Source: Rhabdophis nuchalis | Lineage: Eukaryota; Chordata; Lepidosauria; Squamata; Natricidae | DNA length: 64,000 nt | Assembly (NCBI GenBank): GCA_039707465.1 | Contig: CM077651.1 | Location: 22,621,019-22,685,018, forward strand | Direction: 5' to 3' | Shown: piece after piece, positions 33,683 to 63,597 of the stretch | Numbering within the stretch: position 1 is the stretch's first letter | Layout of the letters: every line of letters begins with the position of its first letter | The notes under the pieces: model-generated | What the model saw: the letters and a program-made list of their open reading frames with translations, nothing else | Database searches by the model: none | Told to the model about the DNA's origin: nothing | Position numbers and translations under genes: made by a program

Positions 33683-33936
33683 AAAGATCAGATGGGGAGG
33701 GTCACCACTGGTGGGTTTGTACAACCAACTCTGCCCCAATTAGGAAACTCTTTTCTGGCCCCCATACTGTGTTTGTTCATATTAAAGGAAGATATCCTGT
33801 ATATCTCTGAAGCATCTGGGGATGCTTCATGTAGTATGAAATAGACAAAAAAATATTTCATAGCATCCAAAGAAGCAGTCAAAAAATCAAGATGGCAGCA
33901 ACTGGAAACCCCTAATGGACTTTTTACATACAAAGA
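33683..33936. repeat. Right copy of the 254-bp direct duplication
   Basis: Starts AAAGATCAG directly after the L1 A-tail and ends ACATACAAAGA. See the left copy. Confidence 0.95.
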
Positions 33937-34879
33937 AAAAAATTGATATTATTTATGATTTCATGATTAGAAAGAGAGTCAAGATGTGACTTTAGAGACA
34001 GAGGTCAATTTATGATTGTATTTATAACTACTGTAAAGATTTGAATTATATATTTTTCTCTTTCTTTCTTTCTTTCTTATTTACTGTGTCTGCTAGGTTT
34101 TTTTTTATACTTTTAAGGTTTTTCTTTTAGTTTTTCTTTTTCTTTTCCCTTTCAACTCTATTTTACTTTGTATTAGTTTGTATCTGCTTAAAATTTTCAT
34201 CTGGGGATGAAATGTATACCAGGTCCCAACTCTTAGCATGCCTGTCAGCTTGTTTCTTGGTAGTTTTTAAAAACAATTGCTATGCATTTTCTGTTTTAAA
34301 ATACTTAGATTTATTATGATGAATTAATTTGACATTATTTTTATTGCTTTCTTATAAACCATACTGGGCAGCCCTAAGAGAAAAAGCAGTTGAGAAATAA
34401 ATTAATAAGATCAATAATTACAATGATAATGCCCCTGTAAAGATCCTAAGATCATCCTACTGTTTTATGACAGCCATGTATATTTAAAAGGTAGGCAGTC
34501 ATGAATTTAATATGAAGTCAGAGTATATTCAAATAAAATTTTATATCATCTGTTTTCTAGCTATAATACCAAGACTATTACATCTTTAGTCACGTCCCAA
34601 CAAAGACAGGTTTACACTAAGAGGATAGCAACTGCAGAATTCTGGGAGTTGAAGTCCACACATCTCAAAATTACCAAAGTTGTATTTCTGTGAAATACAA
34701 CTCCCATTATCAGTGGTTTTCAAGCGATATCTACTTCAACATTCATTGATATACCACACCACCACTCCCACCCAATAAATGCAGGTCTCAAATAAGCTGT
34801 ACACTGCAGGAGTGGTTGCTTAACTACTGTTGTGATGTTAAGCTTCTCGGGATCAGCAATAACTCAAATTTTGCTTTAT
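33937..34879. other. AT-rich intergenic DNA with a half hairpin MITE
   Basis: T-rich with a CTTT run near 34060. 34638-34685 has GAATTCTGGGAGTTGAAGTC, a half family B element. Nothing else recognised. Confidence 0.4.
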
Positions 34880-35004
34880 TGATTTTTATTTCTTTATTTA
34901 TATCCCACCTTTATTATTTTTACAAGTAACCCAAAACAGCGAACACACCTCCCTCCTCCTATTTTCCTCGCAACAATAACCTGAACGCACCTGAACATGT
35001 GAAG

Positions 35005-35521
35005 TGTTAATACCACTTTATAATGCCTCGGTATGGCCACACTTGGAATACTGCATACAGTTTTAGTCGCCACGATGTAGAAAAGATGCAGAGACTCTAT
35101 AAAGAGTTCAGAGAAGAGCAACAAAGAGGATTAAGGGCCTGGAGACTAAAACATATGAAGAACGGTTGCAGGAACTGGATATGTCTAATATTGTGAAAAG
35201 AAGGACTAGGGATGACATGACAGCAGTGTTCCAATATCTCAGGGGTTGCTACAAAGAAGAGGGAGTCAACCTATTCTCCAAAGGACCTGAGGATAGGACA
35301 AGAAGCAATGAGTGGAAACTAATTAAGGAGAGAAGCAATCTAGAACTAAGGGGAAATTTCCTGACAGTTAGAACAATTAATCAGTGGAACAACTTCTTCC
35401 GAAAGTTGTGATTGCTCCAACACTGGAATTTTTTAAGAAGAGTTTGGATAAACATTTGAAATAATATAGGGTTTCCCTGAGCAGGGGATTGGACTAGAAG
35501 ACCTCCAAGGTCCCTTCCAAC
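35005..35521 (+). mobile_element. CR1 LINE 3' end
   Basis: Translation YNASVWPHLEYCIQF-like text, then VFQYLRGCYKEEGVNLF and LTVRTINQWNN. The 3' UTR GGACTAGAAGACCTCCAAGG leads into the pentanucleotide run 35522-35569. Confidence 0.8.
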
Positions 35522-35569
35522 TCTGTTCTGTTCTGTTCTGCTCTGTTCTACCCTACCCTACCCTATTCT
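35522..35569. repeat. Pentanucleotide microsatellite at a CR1 3' end
   Basis: (TTCTG)n grading into (CCCTA)n directly after the CR1 tail. Confidence 0.85.
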
Positions 35570-36103
35570 TGTGAGGTGGGTTGGGCTGAAAGAGAATGAC
35601 TGGCCCAAAGTCACCTAGTTGACTTTCAAGGCTAAGGCTAAATTCTAGGATCACGTTCCAGAATTTTTACCCCTCGCCAGATCAATCTGGGGAAGAAAAA
35701 CTGTTGTCTTTTTTTTCTCTACTCAAAATTAAGGTTGTTTTGATCTTATTGGTGTTTTTATTATTATTTTAAAGAAGTTCTTCATGAAATAAGGAGAGCA
35801 ACCTACAGGAAATTTGGAGCGTTGTTTTTAGCGGTCCGGAGGCTTCAGGGAAGCCTCCTGAAGGTCGCTGAAGCCTCCGGAGGGCCTGGGTGGGCGAGGG
35901 AGGCGATCGTTTTCGCCCTCCCCAGGCTCCTATAAAGCCCCTGGAGCCTGGGGAGGACGAAAAAAACATGCAAAAAATGGGAGGGCGCACCTGTAGTGCG
36001 CGCATGCACACTGGGGAGGGGGGAGGTCACGCATTGCATTATGGGTGCAGCACACCTGCGCACGACCCCCCTGTGCTCCCCACACTTATGGTACGCGAGC
36101 CAC

Positions 36104-36563
<460 letters not shown>

Positions 36564-36987
36564 CGAGCCACAAAAGGTTCGCCATCACTGACAGCCAATA
36601 ATGGAAGCAAGTTTCGCTTTTGAACCAAAATACGAAGCCTCCAATGCAAGACTTCAGGTGAACTGGGGGTCGTGGGGAAGGCAAAAAAATGAACTAATAT
36701 CCTATAATTTCTGCTGCTGTCATTTCAGAAATCCAGATAGGCTGCCGGGTGCTTCCAAGTATTTTCAAAGGCACCTCTGCTTCCTTTCTGTCTCTCCCCC
36801 CACACCTCCCACCCCGCACCCATTTCCCTCTCTCCATCTGCAGCGTGCTTTTTCCTTCCTCCTATTAAAATCCTTGTGGAAAAGAGCAACAACCACCCCT
36901 TCACGTGTATTCCTCCGATACACGGGATTTGACACGAGACTGTTCTGCAACGAGGTTGAGAAGAAACATTCGTATTTATAGCAAAGG

Positions 36988-36999
36988 AAAAAAAGAAAA
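36988..36999 (-). terminator. Pol III T-run terminator of tRNA-Phe
   Basis: Five bases past the tRNA 3' end the minus strand has TTTT (36996-36999), a C, then seven Ts (36988-36994). This is a standard RNA polymerase III stop signal. Confidence 0.8.
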
Positions 37000-37004
37000 G
37001 CAAT

Positions 37005-37077
37005 TGCCGAAACCCGGGATCGAACCAGGGACCTTTAGATCTTCAGTCTAACGCTCTCCCAACTGAGCTATTTCGGC
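37005..37077 (-). tRNA. tRNA-Phe (GAA)
   Basis: A complete 73-base cloverleaf. The acceptor arms GCCGAAA/TTTCGGC pair perfectly. D stem GCTC/GAGC, anticodon stem TTAGA/TCTAA with loop CTGAAGA (anticodon GAA), T arm CCTGG-TTCGATC-CCGGG with one wobble pair, discriminator A. No intron, no encoded CCA, as expected for a nuclear gene. A and B box promoters are intact and it is isolated, not SINE-derived. It reads like the common vertebrate tRNA-Phe with no change I can see, so it is probably functional. Confidence 0.97.
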
Positions 37078-37487
37078 AGTTGGTCAACCACCCTTCCAGG
37101 CGAAGTAGAAAAAACTTGATTAATTCTTTTCTGCTGACTGTTGATCTCTGCGTTGTATTTAAAATAAGGGAAAGATCTGGTATATGCAGTTGGATATTTT
37201 TTTTCCCCTCCAGCAAACAGTTCTCCTTAATTAGCTGGTTCTTCTACTGATAATAATTTGCGTGCCAACAGGTGCAAATCACTCCGGGTTTCGCTTTGTG
37301 TTTTTTACGAGAAAGCACGGGCTATCTGTAAAACACACGTTCTTTCAACAGGGAATACTCAGATATTCAGATTCGTGTGCAAATCTCACAGCTTAGCCCC
37401 TACCGCTAAGCGAATTGATACGGATATATAACTCTAACCGTGGGAGATCAGTTCTAGCCATTTGAATTGCACCACGAGGAATCCCAA

Positions 37488-37690
37488 AGGTGCTTTTTCG
37501 ACTGGACTTCCTGGTTGCTCTTTAAAGACGTTTCACTTCTCACCCATGAAGCGTCTTCAGCTCTGACAGGATAGTTCCATTCCCCACTTATCCTGTCAGA
37601 GGTGAAGAAACTTCTTGGGTGAGGAGCGAAACGTCTTCAAAAGAAAAAAAAAACACAAGAAAGTCCAGTTGCCTCCTGAAAAAATCAACT
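37488..37690. repeat. Foldback (inverted-repeat) element
   Basis: Left arm (about 37497-37570, GACGTTTCACTTCTCACCC) and right arm (about 37596-37684, GGGTGAGGAGCGAAACGTC) are inverted copies around a 25-base centre. The same family occurs at 61019-61761, and a related piece at 37940-38110. Confidence 0.75.
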
Positions 37691-38334
37691 TTGGAACTTC
37701 ACATATATACTTAATTTTGACCCCCCCCCCTTTTCCCCCCCCCTTAAATGCATAAGGTGAAATTTATTGGGAAAGGTTGTGCAATGTAGCATCCTTTTAT
37801 AACAAAGGCACTGTGCTCGTTTTCCTTTATGAAAGACTATAAAGCTGATTGTTTTCCATATGCTGCCTCCAAATGCTTAGAGGCCCAGCTTTGATGGGTG
37901 AACACCTTATTAAATCAGTAACGAAGAATTTAGCAGATGGATCTACAAGCACCAGTCCTAATAGAGGACCTTCTTTTCCACTTACCTTTTTACCCCAAGT
38001 GGTATTCATAAAGTCCTCAAAGAACAACCAGAAAGTCCAGTTGCCTCTTGAAAAAGTACTTTTTGAGACACCCATGACTTGGATGACTGAGAATCTCCAT
38101 AGACATCTACCTCTAGGAAGTCTTGAATTAAAACATCACTGCAAGTTGCAACGGAACCGCACAGCTGCGTAATTATGCAGGTAGGGGGTCATATAGGAGC
38201 GATGGAAAATGTTCTTCTTTTGAGCAAAAGAAGCTGCTTTTTCATCTTAATCTCGGTGCGTGAAATCGGCTGCATTACCCCTGCCGATGTCCAGAGGGCG
38301 CTTCTCCGCCCAGTCCTTGCTTCGTCTCTGCAAG
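37691..38334. other. Intergenic DNA with C-runs and a foldback-family piece
   Basis: C-runs near 37722-37742. 37940-38110 shares AAAGTCCAGTTGCCTC and GACTTGGATGACTGAGAA with 61740-61870. No gene seen. Confidence 0.45.
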
Positions 38335-38395
38335 ATTCTCTGGGAGTTGAAGTCCACAAATCTTTAAAGTTGCCAAAGTTAGAGACCCCTGGCTT
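38335..38395. mobile_element. Half of a family B hairpin MITE
   Basis: CTCTGGGAGTTGAAGTCCAC to AGAGACCCCTGG: only the right arm is present. Confidence 0.6.
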
Positions 38396-38470
38396 TGAGT
38401 AGTTTCTGAACTACAGCAACTTTAAACGGAGTGGACTACAACTCCCAGAAGTCCCATCCAGGGCTTAATA

Positions 38471-38605
38471 CAGGGATGTCCAAACTTGGGAACTTTAAGA
38501 CTTGTGGACTTCAACTCCCAGAATTCCCCAGCCAGCTATGCTGGCTGGGGAATTCTGGGAGTTGAAGTCCACAAGTCTTAAAGTTCCCAAGTTTGGACAT
38601 CCCTG
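38471..38605. mobile_element. Hairpin MITE family B, 135 bp
   Basis: Palindrome from CAGGGATGTCCAAACTTGG to CCAAGTTTGGACATCCCTG. Perfect 8-bp target duplication GCTTAATA (38463-38470, 38606-38613). Confidence 0.9.
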
Positions 38606-38699
38606 GCTTAATAGAAAGGCTCAGTTTAAAGGTACCAAGGTTGAGAAACTCTACTCTAGGTAATCTTGACCACTGCTGGCTGTAAAGAATAATGAAAGT

Positions 38700-38820
38700 A
38701 ATATTTATAATAATATGATATGATATGATATATACTATACTATGGTATGGTATACTGTACTGTACATTATATTACATTCATTATTCACAAACACACACAC
38801 ACACATATATATATATACAA
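38700..38820. repeat. AT-rich pentanucleotide/dinucleotide repeats
   Basis: ATATG, ATACT, GGTAT and TGTAC units, then (CA)n(TA)n. Confidence 0.8.
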
Positions 38821-39285
38821 AGTCATCTATTTTTTTAAAAAAAGAAGCCAACTATAAATACAAATTAGGATCAAAATCTAGTTTATAATTTTATACTTAC
38901 CAAAAATGGCCTAGTTTACTAAGGAATGCATTACTACTGTATATTTGTACAAAATATTATTGTGTGATATGACAATCTCTGCTTACTTGCTCTTTTACTG
39001 ATACATGTATAACTGCATCCTTCAATTGGAAGAAAATATTTCCTTTTTAAAATCAAACACAGTTCCAAATACCATTTCTTGACATCTGGAATATTATATT
39101 TCCAATTTCTCAATTTCATTGGATTATGGGAGACTGGATTCAGTTCCATTGGATTTCACACACAACCGGGTTGTTGTTGTTGTTTTTAAGGAGAAGTGTG
39201 CACACCAAACTGGCAAAGTACTATACTGTACCACTCTTTGAGCAATTTCAGCTATCAAGTTACTCAGCCAAGTACCAGCATTAAA

Positions 39286-39436
39286 TTAGATACATCGAAA
39301 CCCAAGTCAAAAATCAGCATATCAACTGCTTCCATTAATCATTTTCCACTTCAGCTTGGTTATGGTCTTTTTTCCCAAATGAAAATGATTAATGGAAGCA
39401 GTTGATATGCTGATTTTTGACTTTCGGTGTATCTAA
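39286..39436. repeat. Unclassified long hairpin
   Basis: Left arm 39286-39345 and right arm 39382-39436 are inverted copies, with 1-2 changes and a 5-base insertion in the left arm, around a 36-base loop. Both arms contain AATCAGCATATCAACTGC (or its complement). Unlike families A-E. No target duplication recognised. Confidence 0.85.
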
Positions 39437-40275
39437 CTTAATTTAAGCCCGTGATTGAGGGCTTGAATTTAACTTTGTAATTATGAAAATTCAGATGACA
39501 TTCTGAACTGATATATCTATCATTGATGCTACTGGCTGGGGATGATGGAAGAGAATCCAATTGGCATTTGAGCCAAGAGTTTAGGGAGTATTCTCCTGCT
39601 ACGGTTTTTACCTCAGTCATCACAGGTTACTTCTTGCAGCTATTTTAATTATTGGAAACCACTTAGTCACCGTTGCAAGATTGGCTGTCATGTAAGTTAC
39701 TTGAATAGATGAAATAACATCTACAGGGCTCCCAACTCTGATCTCCCCAAGGCGACAGTTCATACAGCAGAAAGTCTACAATAGATTTGTTACAGGTAAA
39801 TACAATTCGAAGAATAGATAGCATATTTTTTCCTGTAGGGGAGTTAGTTTTGAACTGTTTCTAAGTTCCATTCGCAATTTTGTTTTGACCATGAACATGC
39901 TATGGAGAAAACGGTATGCTTTTCAAGCAATTCTGGAAAGGGTGTTATTGCTATATAGTACATTCAATTGGTACAACCAATTATATGGTTATCAGTTCTC
40001 AAGGGTGGTGTGGCACTTTCTCATCCATAGACTCTATCCTTCCGATCAGGTCAACAAGAGAGGGTTTACTTAAGACCTTGCCCTCATCAAATTAAAGGGA
40101 ACATGGACAAAAGGGCTTCTACATCATGAACATTGTCCCAGGTCTCCTGTTTTCAGGAAAACTTTTAATGTTTAATGTTTTCAAACAGGGACTTGGATGA
40201 TTCTAATGCTTAATGAGGGTGGGTTTTTTTGTATCTTATGATTATTTTTAGTAATTAGTATACACTGGAACACTG

Positions 40276-40557
40276 CAGTGGTGGGTTGCAGGCGGTACGC
40301 CCTGGTATAGGTGTACCGGTGCCTGCCCGGAGCACTGGGCACCATTCCGGTATGGTGCTCCGGAGGGCCTGCCCAAGTCCCTTACCTGAATTTGAGCTCT
40401 TCGGTGCTTCCGCGCACGAAGCACACAGCACCTGCGCGACATTCTGCCAAGCAGCTGGAGTGGTGTGGGGGCGTTGCAAGAGGTAAGGATGCATGCGCAC
40501 ACGTGTTCTTACGCATTGTACTGCACCACTTGCAATGGGATCCGGAACCCACCACTG
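40276..40557. mobile_element. hAT-like MITE family C
   Basis: Termini CAGTGGTGGGTTGC and GGAACCCACCACTG. Perfect 8-bp target duplication GAACACTG (40268-40275, 40558-40565). 282 bp. Confidence 0.87.
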
Positions 40558-40565
40558 GAACACTG

Positions 40566-41043
40566 GCTCTATTTCTCTGTGATGATGTGCCTCACATAAG
40601 TTTTAATGGGCATTTAGTTTATTTTTAGAAAGTATCTAGAAAAGGTCCTGAATTACCAAGCCTGAATTACCAAATTAATTCAGATTTCTTACCTAAGTAT
40701 TACCAGAATTATCAAACCATACAAAATTTGCAACATGATTAAGAAGGATCATTGTTCTTTAAAACTAAAAGAACAAGGACCCTTTTTATTTATGGTGCAA
40801 ATGTTTTACAGGTTAATCTGAAGAGGTTTCCAAGAGATACAAGCATTATTTCAACATTCTTTAGTGAAAATACAATTTACATGCTAGAGTAGATTGGGCT
40901 GTCACTATTCTTACATGTTTATTTTGAACCTGTGGTTGGCTGGAAGCTGGAAACCAAGAAGCCAATGAATGTATTTTGAACCAAGGGGAGAGGTGACCCC
41001 ACACATACTTTTAGCTCAGAAGCAACCTAAGTATGCTTTATAT
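40566..41043. other. No recognised feature (intergenic)
   Basis: AT-rich sequence; nothing identified. Confidence 0.4.
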
Positions 41044-41177
41044 CACGGGTGTCAAACTCGCCTCGTCACGCTGCTGTCATGTGACATTTCACGACATTTT
41101 CCCCATTCATGGAGCTGGGGTGGGCGTGGCCTGTATGTGACACATCTGGCCCACGGGTCACCAGTTTGACACCTCTG
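41044..41177. mobile_element. Short hAT-like MITE (GTGTCAAACT type)
   Basis: Termini CACGGGTGTCAAACT and AGTTTGACACCTCTG. Perfect 8-bp target duplication CTTTATAT (41036-41043, 41178-41185). 134 bp. Confidence 0.85.
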
Positions 41178-41791
41178 CTTTATATGAATCTTAAAACACT
41201 CATTACCTTTAAAGGAATCTAATAATTTATCATTTCACACAGAATATTTTTAGAAAACAAATATAAAATATAATTGAAATATATTTTTATTCTGTTAAAA
41301 TATGACTTGATTGTCCACAAATCAATTTATGTTGAGCAAGTAGAAAAATTCCTATCTTTTCAATTCAGCTCTGGAATCATCAGACATCAGCACAGGACAG
41401 TATTTTAAAAATGAATAGATTACTAATGTCCTCTGGTAAACATGATGAAGAGTATGCCTACCCCTTTAGTATAAAACATTGTTTAAATGCTAATAATACT
41501 GATAATACAATATTGTAACAATACAAAAGCCCTACTTTAAAGTGCAATCTTAAAGGGAAAAATGATATTGTCTTGAAATGTCATTTTAAAGCTTCAGTAC
41601 TAGAGTGTTCCTAAAATTAATTTGGACCCAAAGAGGATTACATTGAGAATTCAAAATTCCATTCTATTCTGCTGATACTTGTTTCTTGAATACAATACAC
41701 CTTCAATTACTTCATTTTTTTTCTCTTAATATGTTCTTGAGGTAGTATGATTTCCTTTTTTTTTTCCTTTCCGGCTCTGATGCATACAAAT
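41178..41791 (-). other. TGDS: Probable TGDS 3' UTR and flank
   Basis: Repeat-free AT-rich sequence following the TGDS stop codon on its strand, with AATAAA at 41286-41291. The transcript end is not known. Confidence 0.45.
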
Positions 41792-60733
<18,942 letters not shown>

Positions 60734-60960
60734 TCCTCCCGCGGAGCCCGGCTCCACTTCCGCTCCTTGCGTCAATTCCGTCCGCGAGGGCGAGCCTTCT
60801 CTCCTACGCGCGCTTAGGTTCGGGGAGGCGCTAGGCCCATTTGGGCGCTCTGGTCCGAGGCCTCCCTTACTTCTGCAACGCGGCGCCTTCCCGCCCCAGT
60901 TAAGAGCTGTAGATCGTTCCCACGCCGTTGCGGTTAATGCCGACCAGGGCTCTTTGCGCA
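60734..60960 (-). promoter_or_regulatory. TGDS CpG-rich promoter region
   Basis: GC- and CpG-rich sequence around and upstream of the TGDS start codon, with an ETS-like ACTTCCGC near 60759 and no TATA box seen. This is the usual look of a housekeeping promoter. Extent is approximate. Confidence 0.55.
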
Positions 60961-61018
60961 ACAACGTCCATACCAGGAGAAAGTCCCAAAGGTGCTTCCT
61001 CCTCTCCCCCCCCCCCAA

Positions 61019-61761
61019 GAGGCAACTGGACTTGCTTGTTTTTCCTTCAAGACGTTTCGCTTCTGATCCAAGAAGCTTCTTCAGCTCTGACTGGATGGTG
61101 GGGAATGGAAGGATTTACATTCCTTCAGAGAGCTGGTCATTTGTAGACTTTTAGAGCAGTGTTTCTCAACCTTGGCAACTTGAAGATGTCTGGACTTCAA
61201 CTCCCAGAATTCCCCAGCCAGCATTTGAAGATGTCTGGACAGCACTCGCTGGCTGGGGAATTCTGGGAGTTGAAGTCCAGACATCTTCAAGTTACCAAGG
61301 TTGAGAAACATTGTTTTAGAGGGTCATTTAAGCAGGTCTATGTCCTCAGGATCACCTGAGTAGTTTTCCTGGTTCCTGTAGTCTGCAATTTTTCCTCTGG
61401 AAATCCAGAGAATAAACATGACCTGGATGACTGAGAAACTCTGCAGACTTTTAGCTGTACAATTTGGAATGGACACCCTTGGAATGGTGTGGGAGTAGGA
61501 ATGGATTTCCAGAGGGAAAAAATTGCCGACTACAGGAACCAGGAACACTACTCAGATGACCCTGAAGACAGATAAACCTCCAAGTGCTTCAATGACTCAA
61601 AAAGGATGCCAATAATAATAATAATAATCTTTATTGTCATTGTAAAAATTACAATGAAATTGGTTACAATGACCATCTGTCGGCAAGGAATATAAATCCT
61701 TCCATTCCCCACCATCCAGTCAGAGCTGAAGAAGCTTCTTGGATGAAGTCCAGTTGCCTCC
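61019..61761. repeat. Large foldback element between TGDS and GPR180
   Basis: Outer arms 61019-61126 and about 61686-61761 are inverted copies (CAGCTCTGACTGGATGGTGG and complement). Inner arms 61340-61412 and 61500-61573 are also inverted copies (CTACAGGAACCAGGAA). A hairpin MITE (61157-61313) interrupts the left side and an (AAT)n plus LINE-like tail (61610-61685) the right. Same family as 37488-37690. Confidence 0.75.
61157..61313. mobile_element. Hairpin MITE family B, 157 bp
   Basis: Palindrome from CAGTGTTTCTCAACCTTGG to CCAAGGTTGAGAAACATTG. Perfect 8-bp target duplication TTTTAGAG (61149-61156, 61314-61321). Inserted inside the foldback element. Confidence 0.9.
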
Positions 61762-62500
61762 TAAAAAAAAGCACCATTGTGACAGCCATGACCAGGATGA
61801 CTGAGAATCACTCTTTGGAGAGAGAAAAAAGCACCTTTGGGACAACCATGACTTGGATGACTGAGAACTATCTCCATAGACCAGGAGAAAAGGAAACCAA
61901 ACGTTGGAAGCCAAACAAGAGGAGTATATTTCAGAAAAGTGTTGTCAGGCTGTGCTCTGGCTAGGTTAAAAAAATGTTGTGGGAACTTAAAACAATCAAA
62001 CTTCTCAATAAAACAGGCAGGGATATTCCGAGCAGCTAGGACTCTCTGGGAAGCTCTCCTTCCAAGCTGTTGACATAAAGCCAGTGTTCAACACGTAAGA
62101 AAGAGACAAGGTTTCAAGGATTGGCGAGTTCATTTGGTATAATGGTCTTATTGTAGTTTTCTGAGATGGAATACCCTTGAAACAATAGAAAATATTTGTA
62201 GCTGTTAGATGGTTGGCTGTGGTTTGCTCTCCGACCTTGCCATGTAGTAATTTAATAATGATAATAAATTTAATAATTTAGTCTGGCATACAAGACACGT
62301 ATAAGCTAAAGAGGAATGGGGCAACACAGTTCTACAAAACTTCCCTTATGGATGTTACTTAGCCTGGTAAGGAAACGTTTGGGAACTCTTATGACAAGCA
62401 CGGAAAGCAAACCCTCTGCCAAAACGAAACGCCCTTTTCTGCTACCCAAAATAGAATCATTTCAAATCCACCCGAATTAATGTTTAGAAGCACTTTTGAT
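61762..62500. other. No recognised gene (TGDS-GPR180 intergenic)
   Basis: 61762-61900 repeats the foldback family's TGACTGAGAA words. From 61930 to 62500 AT-rich sequence with nothing identified, before the CpG island begins. Confidence 0.4.
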
Positions 62501-62689
62501 TCAGGCGTATTTGGGACAAACAGGAGTTAAATGGCAGCTGCTGGACATTTAATCTACTCGGGCCCAGAATCGGCCCTTCCAAAGTCTGGAAGTTCTTGGG
62601 CTGGATGGGAAGAGCACGCCTGGCGAGCCCAAACCGGGGCTCGATTAGATGCCCTCCCGGGTCTCTCCGCCACTACTACCACCAAACGT

Positions 62690-63032
62690 CGCCTGCCTTG
62701 GCCGCGGTGGCCCCGCCCCCTCTCCCCCCTCCACCAATCCCATCCGACTTCAGTGACGTGGCGGGTGGAGCGTTCCTCTCCTAGCAACCGTCTCCAGAAT
62801 GCCAGTTGGAAGTCCTCCTTGCGAGAGGCTGGCGCGCGGCAACGGCCCGTCCCGCCCTCTCCCCTCCCCCGCCCGCCTCGGGAAAGCCCTCTCATTGGCC
62901 TCCTCCCGGTAAAGCCTCTTTTCCCATTGGCTGCCGCTCCTTTCCTGGTTCCGCCTGGTTTCCGTTCGCCTCAGGGCGAGTGCAGACGTGGTCGGGATGG
63001 GGGAGAGGTGACGGCGGGGCGCCGGAGAAGCC
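62690..63032 (+). promoter_or_regulatory. GPR180 CpG-island promoter
   Basis: Dense CpG sequence just upstream of the GPR180 start. It has a GC box (CCCCGCCCC near 62710-62720), CCAAT at 62734, reverse CCAAT boxes (ATTGG) at 62894 and 62936, and a CRE/ATF-like TGACGT at 62754. No TATA box seen. Factor binding is inference. Confidence 0.65.
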
Positions 63033-63189
63033 ATGGAGCGGCTTCTGTGCTTCGTCTGGGTCGCGCTCTGGAGCGGCGGCGGCGGCGCCTGGTTACGCGG
63101 CGCGCAAGCCAAGACCGTCCATGGCGGCTTCTCCAGCGCTGCGGCCCGCGCCAGGGCCGGCCAGGTGGTGGCTCGGTTCCAGTTCCGAG
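63033..63189 (+). CDS. GPR180: GPR180, first coding exon (gene continues past the window)
   Basis: Integral membrane protein GPR180 (intimal thickness-related receptor), an orphan seven-helix protein with an N-terminal lumenal/extracellular domain. Only exon 1 is here: a signal peptide of about 26 residues (MERLLCFVWVALWSGGGG, ending AQA) and the mature start KTVHGGFSSAAARARAG to FQFRG. This matches the human KTLRGSFSSTAAQ to FEFHG pattern. The donor is CGAG/GTAAG after 63189, phase 1, which also agrees with a Gly codon split. The ATG sits in a good Kozak context (GCCATGG). Head-to-head orientation with TGDS matches human. No further exon was seen in 63190-64000. Confidence 0.9.
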
Positions 63190-63597
63190 GTAAGAGTTCG
63201 GCGGGGGCAGAAGGGAAGGAAAAGCGGAGTGGGTTGCGGGAGGACCCCGTGGCAGGCAGGCAGGCTCGAGGCGCCGCCTCGTGGGACTGACCCGCGTCGT
63301 CCCACGCGTGTTCTTCACATACACGTACACACGCACACGTGTCCATTCTCGGGGGAAAGAGCCGCTTCTTTCCTGGGAGTCCGAGGACTGTCCTGGTGCG
63401 AAGCCTGACACGTGTCAAAATGGGCACTTTTTCTGCAGATCCTCGTTCTCTCCCGACGATGACACTTGCCTTTGCAGGAGGATGACACGTGTCTTTGCAA
63501 CAGGAGCCACACATGTCTTTGCAACAGGAGGAGGAGGGGGCAGCCAAAAATTTGGGGCTTTTCGTCCCTGCCACATCTTGGACCCAACCATCAAGTA
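63190..63597. other. GPR180 intron 1, no exon seen
   Basis: CpG-rich start of intron 1 (donor GTAAGAGTTC), with short repeats of ACACGTGTC words near 63405-63520. No coding sequence supported. Confidence 0.5.

Larger units (their letters stand above)
34880..35690 (+). mobile_element. Old retroposon tail split by a CR1 insertion
   Basis: 34885-34975 (TTATATCCCACCTTTATT) and 35570-35690 (GTGAGGTGGGTTGGGCTGAA, TGACTGGCCCAAAGTCACC) are two parts of one common squamate retroposon tail. The CR1 copy at about 35005-35521 with its (TTCTG)n/(CCCTA)n tail lies between them. Confidence 0.6.

Noticed and set aside
31964..33933. Two nearly identical 81-83-codon minus-strand frames
   Set aside because: Their likeness is explained by the recent 254-bp duplication; there is no sign of coding selection.
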